This document shows positions 32,608 through 40,816 of a stretch of 64,000 nt of DNA, piece by piece. The notes beneath the pieces were generated by a model, which saw only the letters and a list, made by a program, of their open reading frames with translations, was not told where the DNA came from and ran no database searches. The position numbers and the translations under genes were made by a program. Numbering within the stretch: position 1 is the first letter of the stretch; each line of letters starts with the position of its first letter. Source of the stretch: Archangium gephyra. Lineage in GTDB: Bacteria > Myxococcota > Myxococcia > Myxococcales > Myxococcaceae. The stretch lies in NCBI RefSeq assembly GCF_001027285.1, contig NZ_CP011509.1, positions 5,728,501 to 5,792,500 on the forward strand, written 5' to 3'.

Positions 32608-33942
32608 ATGCCAGTCCGAGCGTTGCTGACTCTTGCCGCGGTGGCCTTCGCCGTCGCATGTGCCGGGTGCTTCTGCATTCCCTGGCCCCGGTGCACACCG
32701 ATGACCTGCACCGAGGCCCGGTCCAATTGCGGCGAGGTGCCGGATGGATGCGGGGGCGTGCTCGATTGCGGTACGTGCAGGGCGCCGGAGACGTGCGGTG
32801 GCTTTGGCTCGCCGAATGTCTGTGGTTGCACGCCGAGGAGCTGTGCCGAGCGTGGCGCGGACTGTGGCGTCATCGACAACTGTGGAGAGCCTCTGGACTG
32901 TGGCACGTGCACCGGGCCCCAGACGTGTGGCGGGGGCGGGCGGCCGAACGTCTGCGGTTGCACCCCGGTGAGCTGCGCGAGCGCGGGGGCCAACTGTGGT
33001 TCGCTCCCGGATGGCTGCGGCAGGGTGCTCGATTGTGGCTCCTGTATGCCGCCGTGGACGTGTGGCGGCGGGGTGGGCGGACGGCCCAACGTCTGTGGCT
33101 GCAACTTGACGACCTGTGCGGACGAGGGCGCCAACTGCGGGACGACGCTGAATGACTGCGCGGAGCCCCTCTACTGCGGGACGTGCACGGCTCCCGAGAC
33201 CTGCGGAGGAGGCGGTACGCCGAATGTCTGTGGTTGCAGGCCGACGACGTGTGCCGCCTCGGGTGCCACCTGTGGCGTCATCACCGATGGCTGTGGCGGG
33301 ACGCTCGACTGTGGCCCGTGTCCTCCCCGGTGCGGCAATGGCCGGCTCGAGACGGGGGAGCAGTGTGATGACGGCAACACCGTGGACGGAGACCTGTGCA
33401 GCGCGAGCTGCCTGCTCGAGGCTGGCTGCCCGCCTGTTCCAGACGCGCCCACGACGGGGCTGGAGCCCGGTACCGCCCGGGGCAGTCTCTCCGTGGAGTT
33501 GGCTCCCAGGACCATCGAGTGGAACTCCGCGGCCTTCGTCCCCATACGGGGAACCACGCAGTTCCAGCTCATCGTCTCGAATGATCCCCGGCTCTGCGAC
33601 ACGCTGGTCAATACCAATCAATACACAGAGACGGATCGATGCCCGGAGGACTACTGCTCGCTCTGTCCGGGCTGCTTCGGGAAGCGGAACGGTTACGCGT
33701 ACCTCACGGCAACCTTCGACCAGTCCTCACCCGCCGGGAGTGCCACGGGCCACCTCTCCTTCGTCGACGACCAGGCCAACGTGGTGGGGTGGGGGTTCAG
33801 GATGGCCGTGGATGGCGCCATCACCCCGGGCTCGACGGCGCTGACCGGCCAGCTCGAGATCTGCAACACCAAGTACGGCGCCTACGGAACCGGCAGGTTC
33901 CACGCCACCCTGTGCGTGGGCGGTCTGCCCATCAATCACTGA
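32608..33942 (+). CDS. Cys-rich repeat lipoprotein with myxococcal disulfide repeat
   Basis: 444-aa secreted lipoprotein (signal to about Cys21, ACAGC). Residues about 25-255 are five tandem units of about 43-46 residues patterned CTxxSCAxxGANCGxxxDGCGxxLDCGxC, then TCGGGGxPNVCGC, each with about nine cysteines, so a rigid disulfide-linked stalk is likely. A single myxobacterial cysteine-rich repeat follows (CGNGRLETGEQCDDGNTVDGD, then CSASCLLE). The C-terminal 170 residues (about 275-444) form a beta-rich globular domain with more cysteines. The start at 32608 follows GGGGAGA. A longer frame beginning seven codons earlier adds nothing useful. Proteins of this make-up are surface or slime components in myxobacteria; no ligand is known. 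Confidence 0.85.
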   Translation: MPVRALLTLAAVAFAVACAGCFCIPWPRCTPMTCTEARSNCGEVPDGCGGVLDCGTCRAPETCGGFGSPNVCGCTPRSCAERGADCGVIDNCGEPLDCGTCTGPQTCGGGGRPNVCGCTPVSCASAGANCGSLPDGCGRVLDCGSCMPPWTCGGGVGGRPNVCGCNLTTCADEGANCGTTLNDCAEPLYCGTCTAPETCGGGGTPNVCGCRPTTCAASGATCGVITDGCGGTLDCGPCPPRCGNGRLETGEQCDDGNTVDGDLCSASCLLEAGCPPVPDAPTTGLEPGTARGSLSVELAPRTIEWNSAAFVPIRGTTQFQLIVSNDPRLCDTLVNTNQYTETDRCPEDYCSLCPGCFGKRNGYAYLTATFDQSSPAGSATGHLSFVDDQANVVGWGFRMAVDGAITPGSTALTGQLEICNTKYGAYGTGRFHATLCVGGLPINH

Positions 33943-34041
33943 GGGAGCGGCCCGGCGTCGTTGGCGCGCTCGTCACGTCTTGCTTGCGAGCCCTCTGTCC
34001 CGTGCGCAAGTACACCGCGGGTGTAGAGGGGGATCGTGACG

Positions 34042-36567
34042 ATGGTGGCGAAGCGTGGATGGGGGAAGTGGGCACGTATGGGCCTGCTCGTGAGCGTGGG
34101 GCTGTACACGGGCTGTGGTGTGGTGAACGCGGGGCCGGAGCCCGCGGAGCCTGTTCCTCCGGCTCCGCCAGAGGCCGTGCCTCCGGAGGATGTCTCCCCG
34201 CCAACGTCCGGTGCGCCTCCTGTCGACCCGCCTCCTGTCGTGACGGGCCCTGGTACCGGGGGAGGGGGCGAGCAACCGGACGAGCAGGACGAGCCGGACA
34301 CTGGTTCGGGGGGTGGAACGCAGTCGCCTCCCACGGAGCGCGACCCACGCAGGCCCTGGATGCGTGCTTCGTTCTACGCGGGAGTGGCTCCGCGGGGGCT
34401 CGCGGTGGGCGACTTCAACGGCGATGGCTCGCCGGATGTGGCCATCAACGCGGAAGGCCGCTCCTTCACGAGCCAGTACGTGAGCCGCACGGGGGAGTTC
34501 CTCCTGCTGCTCAACGATGGGCGCGGGGGGCTCGGGAGGATGACGGCGCGGCGGACGCTGCGAGGCACGGAGGGAGGCCTCATCGCGGCTGGTGATGCGG
34601 AGGGTGATGGAGACCTGGACGTGCTGCTGGGGACGCTCTTCGGGGCGAAGCTGTTGCTCGGGAACGGGCACGGCGCCTTCACGGATCAGGCCTTCAGCAC
34701 GAGCAGGGGCCTTGTCTCCAGCCTGGGCTTCTGGAGTGGCGGCACGGGTTCTCCCCTCGTGTGGGCCCTGGGGAACGAACAGTGGGGGTATGGGCCACGC
34801 ACCGATCCCGGGTTCGGTCTGCTGCGTCCTCTCGAAGGTGGTGGCTTCGAGTCCACCTCCCTCCTGAATGAGAACGGGCACGCGCTGTTCGGCTTCGAGT
34901 CCTCGCTGTCCGCCGCGATCGCCGACTACAACGAGGATGGCTTCGCGGATGTCGTGTTCAACTTCGCTTCATCCTCGACACCCGAGCAGGCGCAGGTCTT
35001 CTTCGGAACCAGTACGGGCCGGTTCCGCGCGGGCGGTGTCCTGCCCTGGAGTGGCTTCCACCGCGTGTACACCGCGGACTTCAACCGGGACGGGCACACG
35101 GATCTTCTCGCGTCGGATGCCCACTTCGTCCGGGTGTATCTGGGCAATGGCCAGGGTGGCTTCTCCGAGTCCTCCTCGGTGGAGCTCGGGCTGGAAGTGA
35201 GCGGCGTCGCCGTGGTGGATCTTGGTACGGATGCCTTGCCCGACGTGGTGGCCCTGCACGGCGCGGCGGCGGCGGTGTCGCTCCTGAAGGGCGGGGGAGA
35301 TGGGACGCTCGCGACGCACGGCCAGCTGGCGGTGGGCCGGGCTCCGAGCAGCGCGGCTACCTCGGACCTGGATGGCGACGGCACGCGGGAGCTGCTGGTG
35401 GTCGAGGCGGATGACAACGCCGTGTCCGTGTATGCCATCCCGGACAAGCCCGTCCACGAGCCGCCCATCTCCTATTGGTGCCCGGTGAGGCCCTTCCCAG
35501 AGGGTTCGTCGAGCCTCCCGCACGTGTCACCGCTGGCGGAGGTGGAGACGGGCGGCGCGGTCCTGGAGCCGGCGGTGGGGGACTTCGATGCGGATGGGCG
35601 GTGGGATGTCGCGCTCGCGTTGCCCACGCGGGGTGTGCGGCTGGTGCTGAATCCGGGAGGCGGACCCTTCACGACCCGGGACGTGCTCCAGGACCATCAG
35701 GTGGTCAGCCTCGCCGCGGGAGACTTCGACGGGGATGGCCGGAGTGATCTCGCGGCCAGCCTGCGGGATGACGGCGGGTTCTTCGAGTACTCCGTGAGGG
35801 TGCTTTGGAATGACGAGGAGTACCCCTTCGAGGACTACCTGCACCTCGGCTACTCGGATGGTGCCAGCGGGGTTCTGGCGGCGGACTTCAACAGCGACGG
35901 GCGCGCGGATCTGGCGGCCTCCTTCCAGGGCACCTGCGTCGGGAGAGCGGCGCGCTACACCAACCAGGGCAACGGCACGTTCCTGGCGAGTGAACTGATG
36001 GATCACAACTTCGAGCCGGATGACCGGTGTCCGAGGGTGGGTGCTCCACTCGCCGGGGACTTCAACGGAGACGGCACGCTGGATCTCCTCCACGACACGC
36101 TCGGGCTCAGCCTCAACCCCACCGCGGCGGATGGGAGCACGCTGCCCGGGTATGGGTTCGGCGGCGGGGGGACGAACCTGGGACTTTCGGATGTGGATGG
36201 CGATGGCCGGGTGGATCTGGTGCAGCGGGATTGGAGCAACGGCGGTGTATGGCTTCACCTCGGCGACGGGCATGGGTCCTTGAAGTCTCCCGTCCAGTGC
36301 TCGCCGCCCGTCGGCAACAAGACGCTCACCCTGGAGGACCTGGATGGCGACGGCCGCGCGGATGTCGCGGGCACGTCCACCGAGGGGACCGAGCTGTGGG
36401 TGTCACTCGGGGATGGCCAGGGCCGATGGGGTTCGCCGCGGCTCTACGTGCCAGGAGGAGCGGTGGAGTGGGTGAAGCCCGTGGACCTGCTCGGAGACGA
36501 GCGCCCCGAGCTCCTCGTCCTGCTGCGCTCGGGCCGGCTGCTGGTGTTCCCCACGCCTCAGGAGTGA
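34042..36567 (+). CDS. FG-GAP/VCBS-repeat lipoprotein
   Basis: 841-aa secreted lipoprotein: signal with lipobox YTGC (about Cys25), then a long Pro/Glu/Gly-rich linker to about residue 108. The rest is a chain of about 12 FG-GAP/VCBS repeats, each with a calcium-type loop such as VGDFNGDGSPDVAI, ADFNRDGHTDLLA, DLDGDGTRELLV, GDFDADGRWDVAL, ADFNSDGRADLAA and SDVDGDGRVDLVQ. These form integrin-like beta-propellers that bind calcium. A GTG two codons upstream is also possible as a start; the ATG has the better spacing to GAGGGGG. The role is presumably surface binding. It stands alone, 100 bp after the Cys-rich gene, and is convergent with the next gene. Confidence 0.85.
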   Translation: MVAKRGWGKWARMGLLVSVGLYTGCGVVNAGPEPAEPVPPAPPEAVPPEDVSPPTSGAPPVDPPPVVTGPGTGGGGEQPDEQDEPDTGSGGGTQSPPTERDPRRPWMRASFYAGVAPRGLAVGDFNGDGSPDVAINAEGRSFTSQYVSRTGEFLLLLNDGRGGLGRMTARRTLRGTEGGLIAAGDAEGDGDLDVLLGTLFGAKLLLGNGHGAFTDQAFSTSRGLVSSLGFWSGGTGSPLVWALGNEQWGYGPRTDPGFGLLRPLEGGGFESTSLLNENGHALFGFESSLSAAIADYNEDGFADVVFNFASSSTPEQAQVFFGTSTGRFRAGGVLPWSGFHRVYTADFNRDGHTDLLASDAHFVRVYLGNGQGGFSESSSVELGLEVSGVAVVDLGTDALPDVVALHGAAAAVSLLKGGGDGTLATHGQLAVGRAPSSAATSDLDGDGTRELLVVEADDNAVSVYAIPDKPVHEPPISYWCPVRPFPEGSSSLPHVSPLAEVETGGAVLEPAVGDFDADGRWDVALALPTRGVRLVLNPGGGPFTTRDVLQDHQVVSLAAGDFDGDGRSDLAASLRDDGGFFEYSVRVLWNDEEYPFEDYLHLGYSDGASGVLAADFNSDGRADLAASFQGTCVGRAARYTNQGNGTFLASELMDHNFEPDDRCPRVGAPLAGDFNGDGTLDLLHDTLGLSLNPTAADGSTLPGYGFGGGGTNLGLSDVDGDGRVDLVQRDWSNGGVWLHLGDGHGSLKSPVQCSPPVGNKTLTLEDLDGDGRADVAGTSTEGTELWVSLGDGQGRWGSPRLYVPGGAVEWVKPVDLLGDERPELLVLLRSGRLLVFPTPQE

Positions 36568-36592
36568 GTGGGTCCTTCGCCCTCCGGTTTGC

Positions 36593-38029
36593 CTACGGGA
36601 GCCGGAGGGCGTGGAAACGTGTAGTGGGCGCGGGGCACTCGGGGCGCTCACAGGCTCCCAGACGAAGCAGGAGCACCTTCCGCTCGACATCCGCGTAGAC
36701 GGTCTCCAGGAACGTGCCCGCGCCATTCCCACAGGACTCTGATGTTCCCGAGGGCGAGGAGGCGGGAAGGGGGTGGGTGACCGGCGGGCCCTTCTTCGAG
36801 CTCCGGAGCGTCAGGGTTCCCTTCTCCAGGCTGAGGCTCACCCCCGGAAGCGACACGGTCTGCCGGGAGGGCGTGGAGCACTCCGCGCCGACGAGCGGGG
36901 TGGGGTTGAAGGCCTTCAGCGTCTTCCACTTTCCACGAGCCAGCTCCGTGTTGGCCGCCACGATCCGGGTCTCGACCTGCTGCTCGAGCTCCCGCACCTT
37001 GTCCATGTCTCCCGTGCTCGAGGCGAGCTCTCCGGCCCGCAGGAGCGCGGCTGTCCAGACGGGGGTGTTCCCCTCGACCTGGCGGGCCTCGAGCTGGAGA
37101 TTGGCGTCGTGGCGCTCGTCATCCGCTTCGACCCACCCCACCAGGACGCGTGATCCATCCTCCGAAACGGCCGGCACTCCCTGGGCATAGAGGCTGCGAG
37201 GAGGATCCTCGCTGGACTCGAATCCGACGCGGACCTGCTCACCCGCGGCGGAAGCCCGCGGGCCGGGCTGGGGGCTGCCCGCGTTGCCCGGTAGGGAGAT
37301 GGCGTGGAACTGCTGAGGAGGCTCGGGGCACGCGTCCGCACCACAGTGCCCCAGCCCGACGAGCAGGACGCGCTGGGCCTGGTCCATGTACAGGCTCTGG
37401 AGCCAGGTTGGATTGTACGTCGCGCAGCTCTTGTTGAAGGCGCGCCACGCCGGCCGGCGGAGCTCCACCAGGCGCTTTCCGGCGCGCTCGACTCGAAGCA
37501 GCGGCTCCTCGTAGGTCACCGTCAGACCCGAGACGTCCACCGTTCGGGGAGGTGCGGACTTCGCCTCGAAGCAGGCATCGGAGAAGAACTCCGGAGCGGG
37601 CAGGGTGCCCCTCTCCAGGGGAATCCACTGCGGCGTGGGCAGCTTCGCCCTGGCCTCGATGAGGCGCGCACGCACCAGCCTGTCCAATGCCGGCTGTTGC
37701 AGGTTCCGGCTCTCGTCGAGCGTGAAGAGGGGCTTCTGCCAGAGCACGGCATCCGTCTTCACGTCCTTGATGAGCAGGGTGCTGGAGTTCGACTCGACCG
37801 CGGGGGAGGCTTCCATGAAGAAGGCCACCCGCTTGCCGTCCGAGGAGAGCCAGGCGCCCGTCGCATGGAAGCGGGAAGAGGCGAACGTCGACGCGAAGAG
37901 GACATCCGTTGCGGCGGGGGTCGTCGTGGAGATGGGGGTGGGTTGAACCCGGGAGGGCTCGGAGGGCGTGGCGGGAGCCGTTCCGGGGCTGCCCGCCAGC
38001 AACACGGCCGTCACGACTCCTGTCCACAT
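36593..38029 (-). CDS. Exported protein of unknown function with two homologous halves
   Basis: 478-aa secreted protein with a signal peptide (MWTGVVTAVLLAGSPGTAPA). Both halves end alike: RVLLVGLGHCGADACPEPP...FHAISLP (about residues 222-252) and KVLLLRLGACERPECPAP...FHALRLP at the C-terminus, with two cysteines at matched positions, so the chain probably arose by internal duplication. I recognise no family; the pattern of a short Cys pair next to a hydrophobic strand suggests a disulfide-stabilised beta domain. GAGGAG is well placed before the ATG. It lies 62 bases downstream of the 175-aa hypothetical gene on the same strand. Confidence 0.7.
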   Translation of the reverse strand: MWTGVVTAVLLAGSPGTAPATPSEPSRVQPTPISTTTPAATDVLFASTFASSRFHATGAWLSSDGKRVAFFMEASPAVESNSSTLLIKDVKTDAVLWQKPLFTLDESRNLQQPALDRLVRARLIEARAKLPTPQWIPLERGTLPAPEFFSDACFEAKSAPPRTVDVSGLTVTYEEPLLRVERAGKRLVELRRPAWRAFNKSCATYNPTWLQSLYMDQAQRVLLVGLGHCGADACPEPPQQFHAISLPGNAGSPQPGPRASAAGEQVRVGFESSEDPPRSLYAQGVPAVSEDGSRVLVGWVEADDERHDANLQLEARQVEGNTPVWTAALLRAGELASSTGDMDKVRELEQQVETRIVAANTELARGKWKTLKAFNPTPLVGAECSTPSRQTVSLPGVSLSLEKGTLTLRSSKKGPPVTHPLPASSPSGTSESCGNGAGTFLETVYADVERKVLLLRLGACERPECPAPTTRFHALRLP

Positions 38030-38091
38030 GCGAAGGGCTCCTCTGGGGGGAACGGCTCACGTCGTCCGGTCCCTCCAGCCCGGCCACGGTC

Positions 38092-38619
38092 CTAACGGGG
38101 GCTGCGCCAGTAGACGATGAACTTCCCATGCGGGTACTCGCCCTTGTACCCGCAGGGCCATCCCCCGGCGCGGTACAGCGAGAAGAGCTCCTCCAGGAAG
38201 GGACTCAGCTTCCCGCCACCGAGGAACCGCGCGGCCGCCACATGCGCCAGATCGGGCCCGATGTCCGAGGCCAGCTCATCACTCTCCTGGAGGTCATCCC
38301 GGGCGACAAGGCTGTCCCACGCGGCCTGTACGATGCGATCCTCGAGGACGTCCAGCTCCTTATGAAGAGCACTGTATTCAGACGGGGGCAGGGAGCTGGT
38401 GACATCCTGATATTCGCTGAACTGGTATGACCTGAGATCGGCCCAGATCGCCACGTCCTCGGGAAGCTCCTGGCTCTTCGCATACTGGAGCGCGTCTTCG
38501 AGACTGGAGACGACCATCACCTTCTCGCCGTCCAACGCTCCCGAGAACGACAGGAGTCCTCCCTTCACCACGAACTCCAGGACCTCTCCGGCCAGCGCCA
38601 GGTTTCTTTCGATGGGCAT
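38092..38619 (-). CDS. Hypothetical cytoplasmic protein
   Basis: 175-aa protein without a signal peptide or membrane helix, rich in Leu, Glu and Asp, mostly helical (DVLEDRIVQAAWDSLVARDD) with a short C-terminal strand pair (KGEYPHGKFIVYW). The start is taken at the ATG at 38619, 17 bases after the preceding gene; the frame is open further upstream over that gene. No family is recognised. Its position at the end of the ChaN-DUF2716 cluster suggests a shared transcript but gives no function. Confidence 0.6.
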   Translation of the reverse strand: MPIERNLALAGEVLEFVVKGGLLSFSGALDGEKVMVVSSLEDALQYAKSQELPEDVAIWADLRSYQFSEYQDVTSSLPPSEYSALHKELDVLEDRIVQAAWDSLVARDDLQESDELASDIGPDLAHVAAARFLGGGKLSPFLEELFSLYRAGGWPCGYKGEYPHGKFIVYWRSPR

Positions 38620-38636
38620 GGGCCCCAACGCTTTCG

Positions 38637-39161
38637 TCAGGGCCCGAGGCGCTCGAAGCGCCTGAGGAGCCGGAGCGAGGAGAGGTCGAGCGTGGAGAGC
38701 AGGCGGGAGCCCCGGATGACGAGCTCGGAGGGGCCCGTGACGAGGTAGAGGGCCTCCCAGGCGAAGTCGGAGCCGACGAAGCACCAGCTGTCCCCATCGG
38801 GCAGCAGTCCCACCCGCCATGCGGGCATCACGTAGTGCTTGTAGCCCCAGAGCCGCTCGCGGCTCACGTCCTCGAAGCGCACGTGGGGATGGAACAGCAG
38901 GGGAGGGTGGTGATCCTCGGGATCCACCACGGCGAGGCGGTCTCCCGGAGGCACGAGCTTGCGGAGCGCGTCGAGCACCCGCTGCTGCAACTCGATGATC
39001 TCGTCCGCCACCGCCTCATCGTAGGGCGAGAAGCCCTCCGGGATGCGGTAGCGCACCACCTCACGCTCCCTCCGCTGCAGGGCCTCGAGCACCGCCAGGG
39101 ACGGGGCGACCGTCGGGTCATCGAAGTCGAGATGTTGCCAGGCACGTGCGTTCACGGTCAT
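38637..39161 (-). CDS. DUF2716-like protein
   Basis: 174-aa cytoplasmic protein. The segment VVDPEDHHPPLLFHPH followed by WRVGLLPDGDSWCFVGSDFAWEAL is the pattern of the DUF2716 family (a Gln/His-His motif, then PDGDYYiF and a Df motif near the C-terminus). The family is widespread and uncharacterised. The ATG at 39161 starts 5 bases after the stop of the ChaN-like gene, so the two are translated from one message. Assignment to the family is by eye and moderate. Confidence 0.6.
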   Translation of the reverse strand: MTVNARAWQHLDFDDPTVAPSLAVLEALQRREREVVRYRIPEGFSPYDEAVADEIIELQQRVLDALRKLVPPGDRLAVVDPEDHHPPLLFHPHVRFEDVSRERLWGYKHYVMPAWRVGLLPDGDSWCFVGSDFAWEALYLVTGPSELVIRGSRLLSTLDLSSLRLLRRFERLGP

Positions 39162-39166
39162 GTGTG

Positions 39167-40717
39167 TCACCGGGACAAGCGGCGGACCCAGTCGAAGTAC
39201 GTGGCCCTCGGGTCCTCCAGGGGATCTCGGAACAGCGTCCGGAGCTCCGCCCGGTCCACCTGGCCGCCGTCGAAGTCGCGGTAGAGCGCGTCTCCCAGCA
39301 GGTAGCCGAGCGCGTGGCTGACGCCGTGGAAGAGCCGATCCTTGCGCAGCGGCAGCAGCTTCACCGCCTCGTCCGGCACCTCCACCTCCGCCGCCTTGTG
39401 CGCCAGCACGAACGCGGCGATCTGCCGCTCCACGCCGCGCGCTCCGGCGAAGCGCAGCGCCCACTCGCCCGTCCCCAGGCAGGTGCGCCGCGGGTTCACC
39501 AGCTTCGAGCCGAAGAAGCCCAGCGCCTCCTCCAGGCACCGCGCGTAGAAGGCATCCGACGCCCGCCGGGGCGCCTCCATCGCGTCTCCCACCGCGCAGT
39601 GCCGGACGAAGTGCGCCGCCTCCTCGGCCGCGTGGTTCAGCGACAACGACGCCAGGTACGCCGTCCGCGCCCGGGGGATGTAGCAGCTCTCCCGCGAGAG
39701 GATGTGCCGCCGCAGCTGGAGCAGCTCGCCCTGGGTGAAACGGCCCCGCTGCTGGATGCGCCCCAGCGCGTCCTCGTCCGCCGCCGTCACCACCTCCACC
39801 TCGTCCAGCCACCGCACCACCGGCACTCCCGCCAGCCGGCCGATGAGGCTCGCCATCTCCCGGAAGCGCTCCGCCGCGCTCCTGTCCCGCAGCGGCGAGT
39901 CCCCGGACTCCGCCTCCAGGTAGTCCAGGAAGCTCTGCTGGCACTCCACCGGCGAGGCGTTCATCAGGCACAGCGCGCCGTCCGGCAGCTCCACCGCCTG
40001 CGACATGCCCACCTTGCCCTCGCGCGCCAGCCGCCAGTAGACGCCCTCGGCGTTCTGGTACACCACCAGCCCGCGCGCCCCATGCGCCTCGCCCAGCGCC
40101 CGCTCCACCTGCGCCGGCAGGTGGCACGGTGCCACGTGGTACTGGCCCACCAGCACCATCACCCGCGGCGTGTCCTCCGCGCGCACCGCCCGGGCGATCC
40201 GCTCCGCCGCGTACGCGTCCCGCAGCTCCAGGGAGCGCTCGCCCTGGGCGCGCCGGTCGATGCCCACCACCTCCAGGCGATGACGCTTCGCGTAGGACAG
40301 CAGTGTGCGCAGGCCCGACCAGGAGCCCTGGCTCGTGCCATGGCCCAGCCGGGCGAGCAGGGCCCTCTCCGCCAGCCGGCCCGCGAGGTACGCCTCCACC
40401 GCCGCCTGGTGCCGGCCCTCGACACACTCGAGTGCCAGCACGACGCGGCGGCCCGCCTCCCGCACGCCCTCGACCAGCTCCAGGTACGTCTCCTGGGCCA
40501 ACGGCAGGGTGTGGTAGTCGCCCACGTACACCACGTCCGCCGCCTGCACCCGCTGGGACACCGCCGAGGCCGTCAGCACCCGCCGGTACTCGGACGTGCG
40601 CCGGCGGTAACGGGCCTCATAGGCCCGGAAGGCCGAGGACTGCCCCTCGATGGCCCGGGCGATCTGGGCCTTCTGGCGGCGGAACAAGGCGAGGTGGAGG
40701 GCGAGCGACGCGCGCAT
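39167..40717 (-). CDS. ChaN-family protein (DUF399-like), long form
   Basis: 516-aa protein whose N-half (about residues 55-270) matches the ChaN fold: ADVVYVGDYHTLPLAQETYLE, RRVVLALECVEG, VVGIDRRAQ, VMVLVGQYHVAPCHLP, in which the two His residues correspond to the positions that bind heme iron in Campylobacter ChaN. Unlike that lipoprotein there is no signal peptide, and the protein is about twice as long, with a C-terminal helical domain of about 230 residues (SLNHAAEEAAHFVRHC, GFFGSKLVNPRRTCLG) that I do not recognise. It heads a cluster with the DUF2716-like gene. Cytoplasmic location makes heme uptake less likely than for classical ChaN. Confidence 0.75.
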   Translation of the reverse strand: MRASLALHLALFRRQKAQIARAIEGQSSAFRAYEARYRRRTSEYRRVLTASAVSQRVQAADVVYVGDYHTLPLAQETYLELVEGVREAGRRVVLALECVEGRHQAAVEAYLAGRLAERALLARLGHGTSQGSWSGLRTLLSYAKRHRLEVVGIDRRAQGERSLELRDAYAAERIARAVRAEDTPRVMVLVGQYHVAPCHLPAQVERALGEAHGARGLVVYQNAEGVYWRLAREGKVGMSQAVELPDGALCLMNASPVECQQSFLDYLEAESGDSPLRDRSAAERFREMASLIGRLAGVPVVRWLDEVEVVTAADEDALGRIQQRGRFTQGELLQLRRHILSRESCYIPRARTAYLASLSLNHAAEEAAHFVRHCAVGDAMEAPRRASDAFYARCLEEALGFFGSKLVNPRRTCLGTGEWALRFAGARGVERQIAAFVLAHKAAEVEVPDEAVKLLPLRKDRLFHGVSHALGYLLGDALYRDFDGGQVDRAELRTLFRDPLEDPRATYFDWVRRLSR

Positions 40718-40816
40718 GGACGATCACAACTCGCACGCGAGTGCCAGCCCGGCAAAAATTCGGCCCCCTCGACCCCCCTTCCTTGACGGGCCGAACCCCT
40801 CGGGAGACGATCCGGG

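Noticed and set aside
31447-33621. Upstream extension of the carboxyltransferase reading frame
   Set aside because: It covers two plus-strand lipoprotein genes and lacks family similarity; the ATG at 31446 has a good ribosome site.
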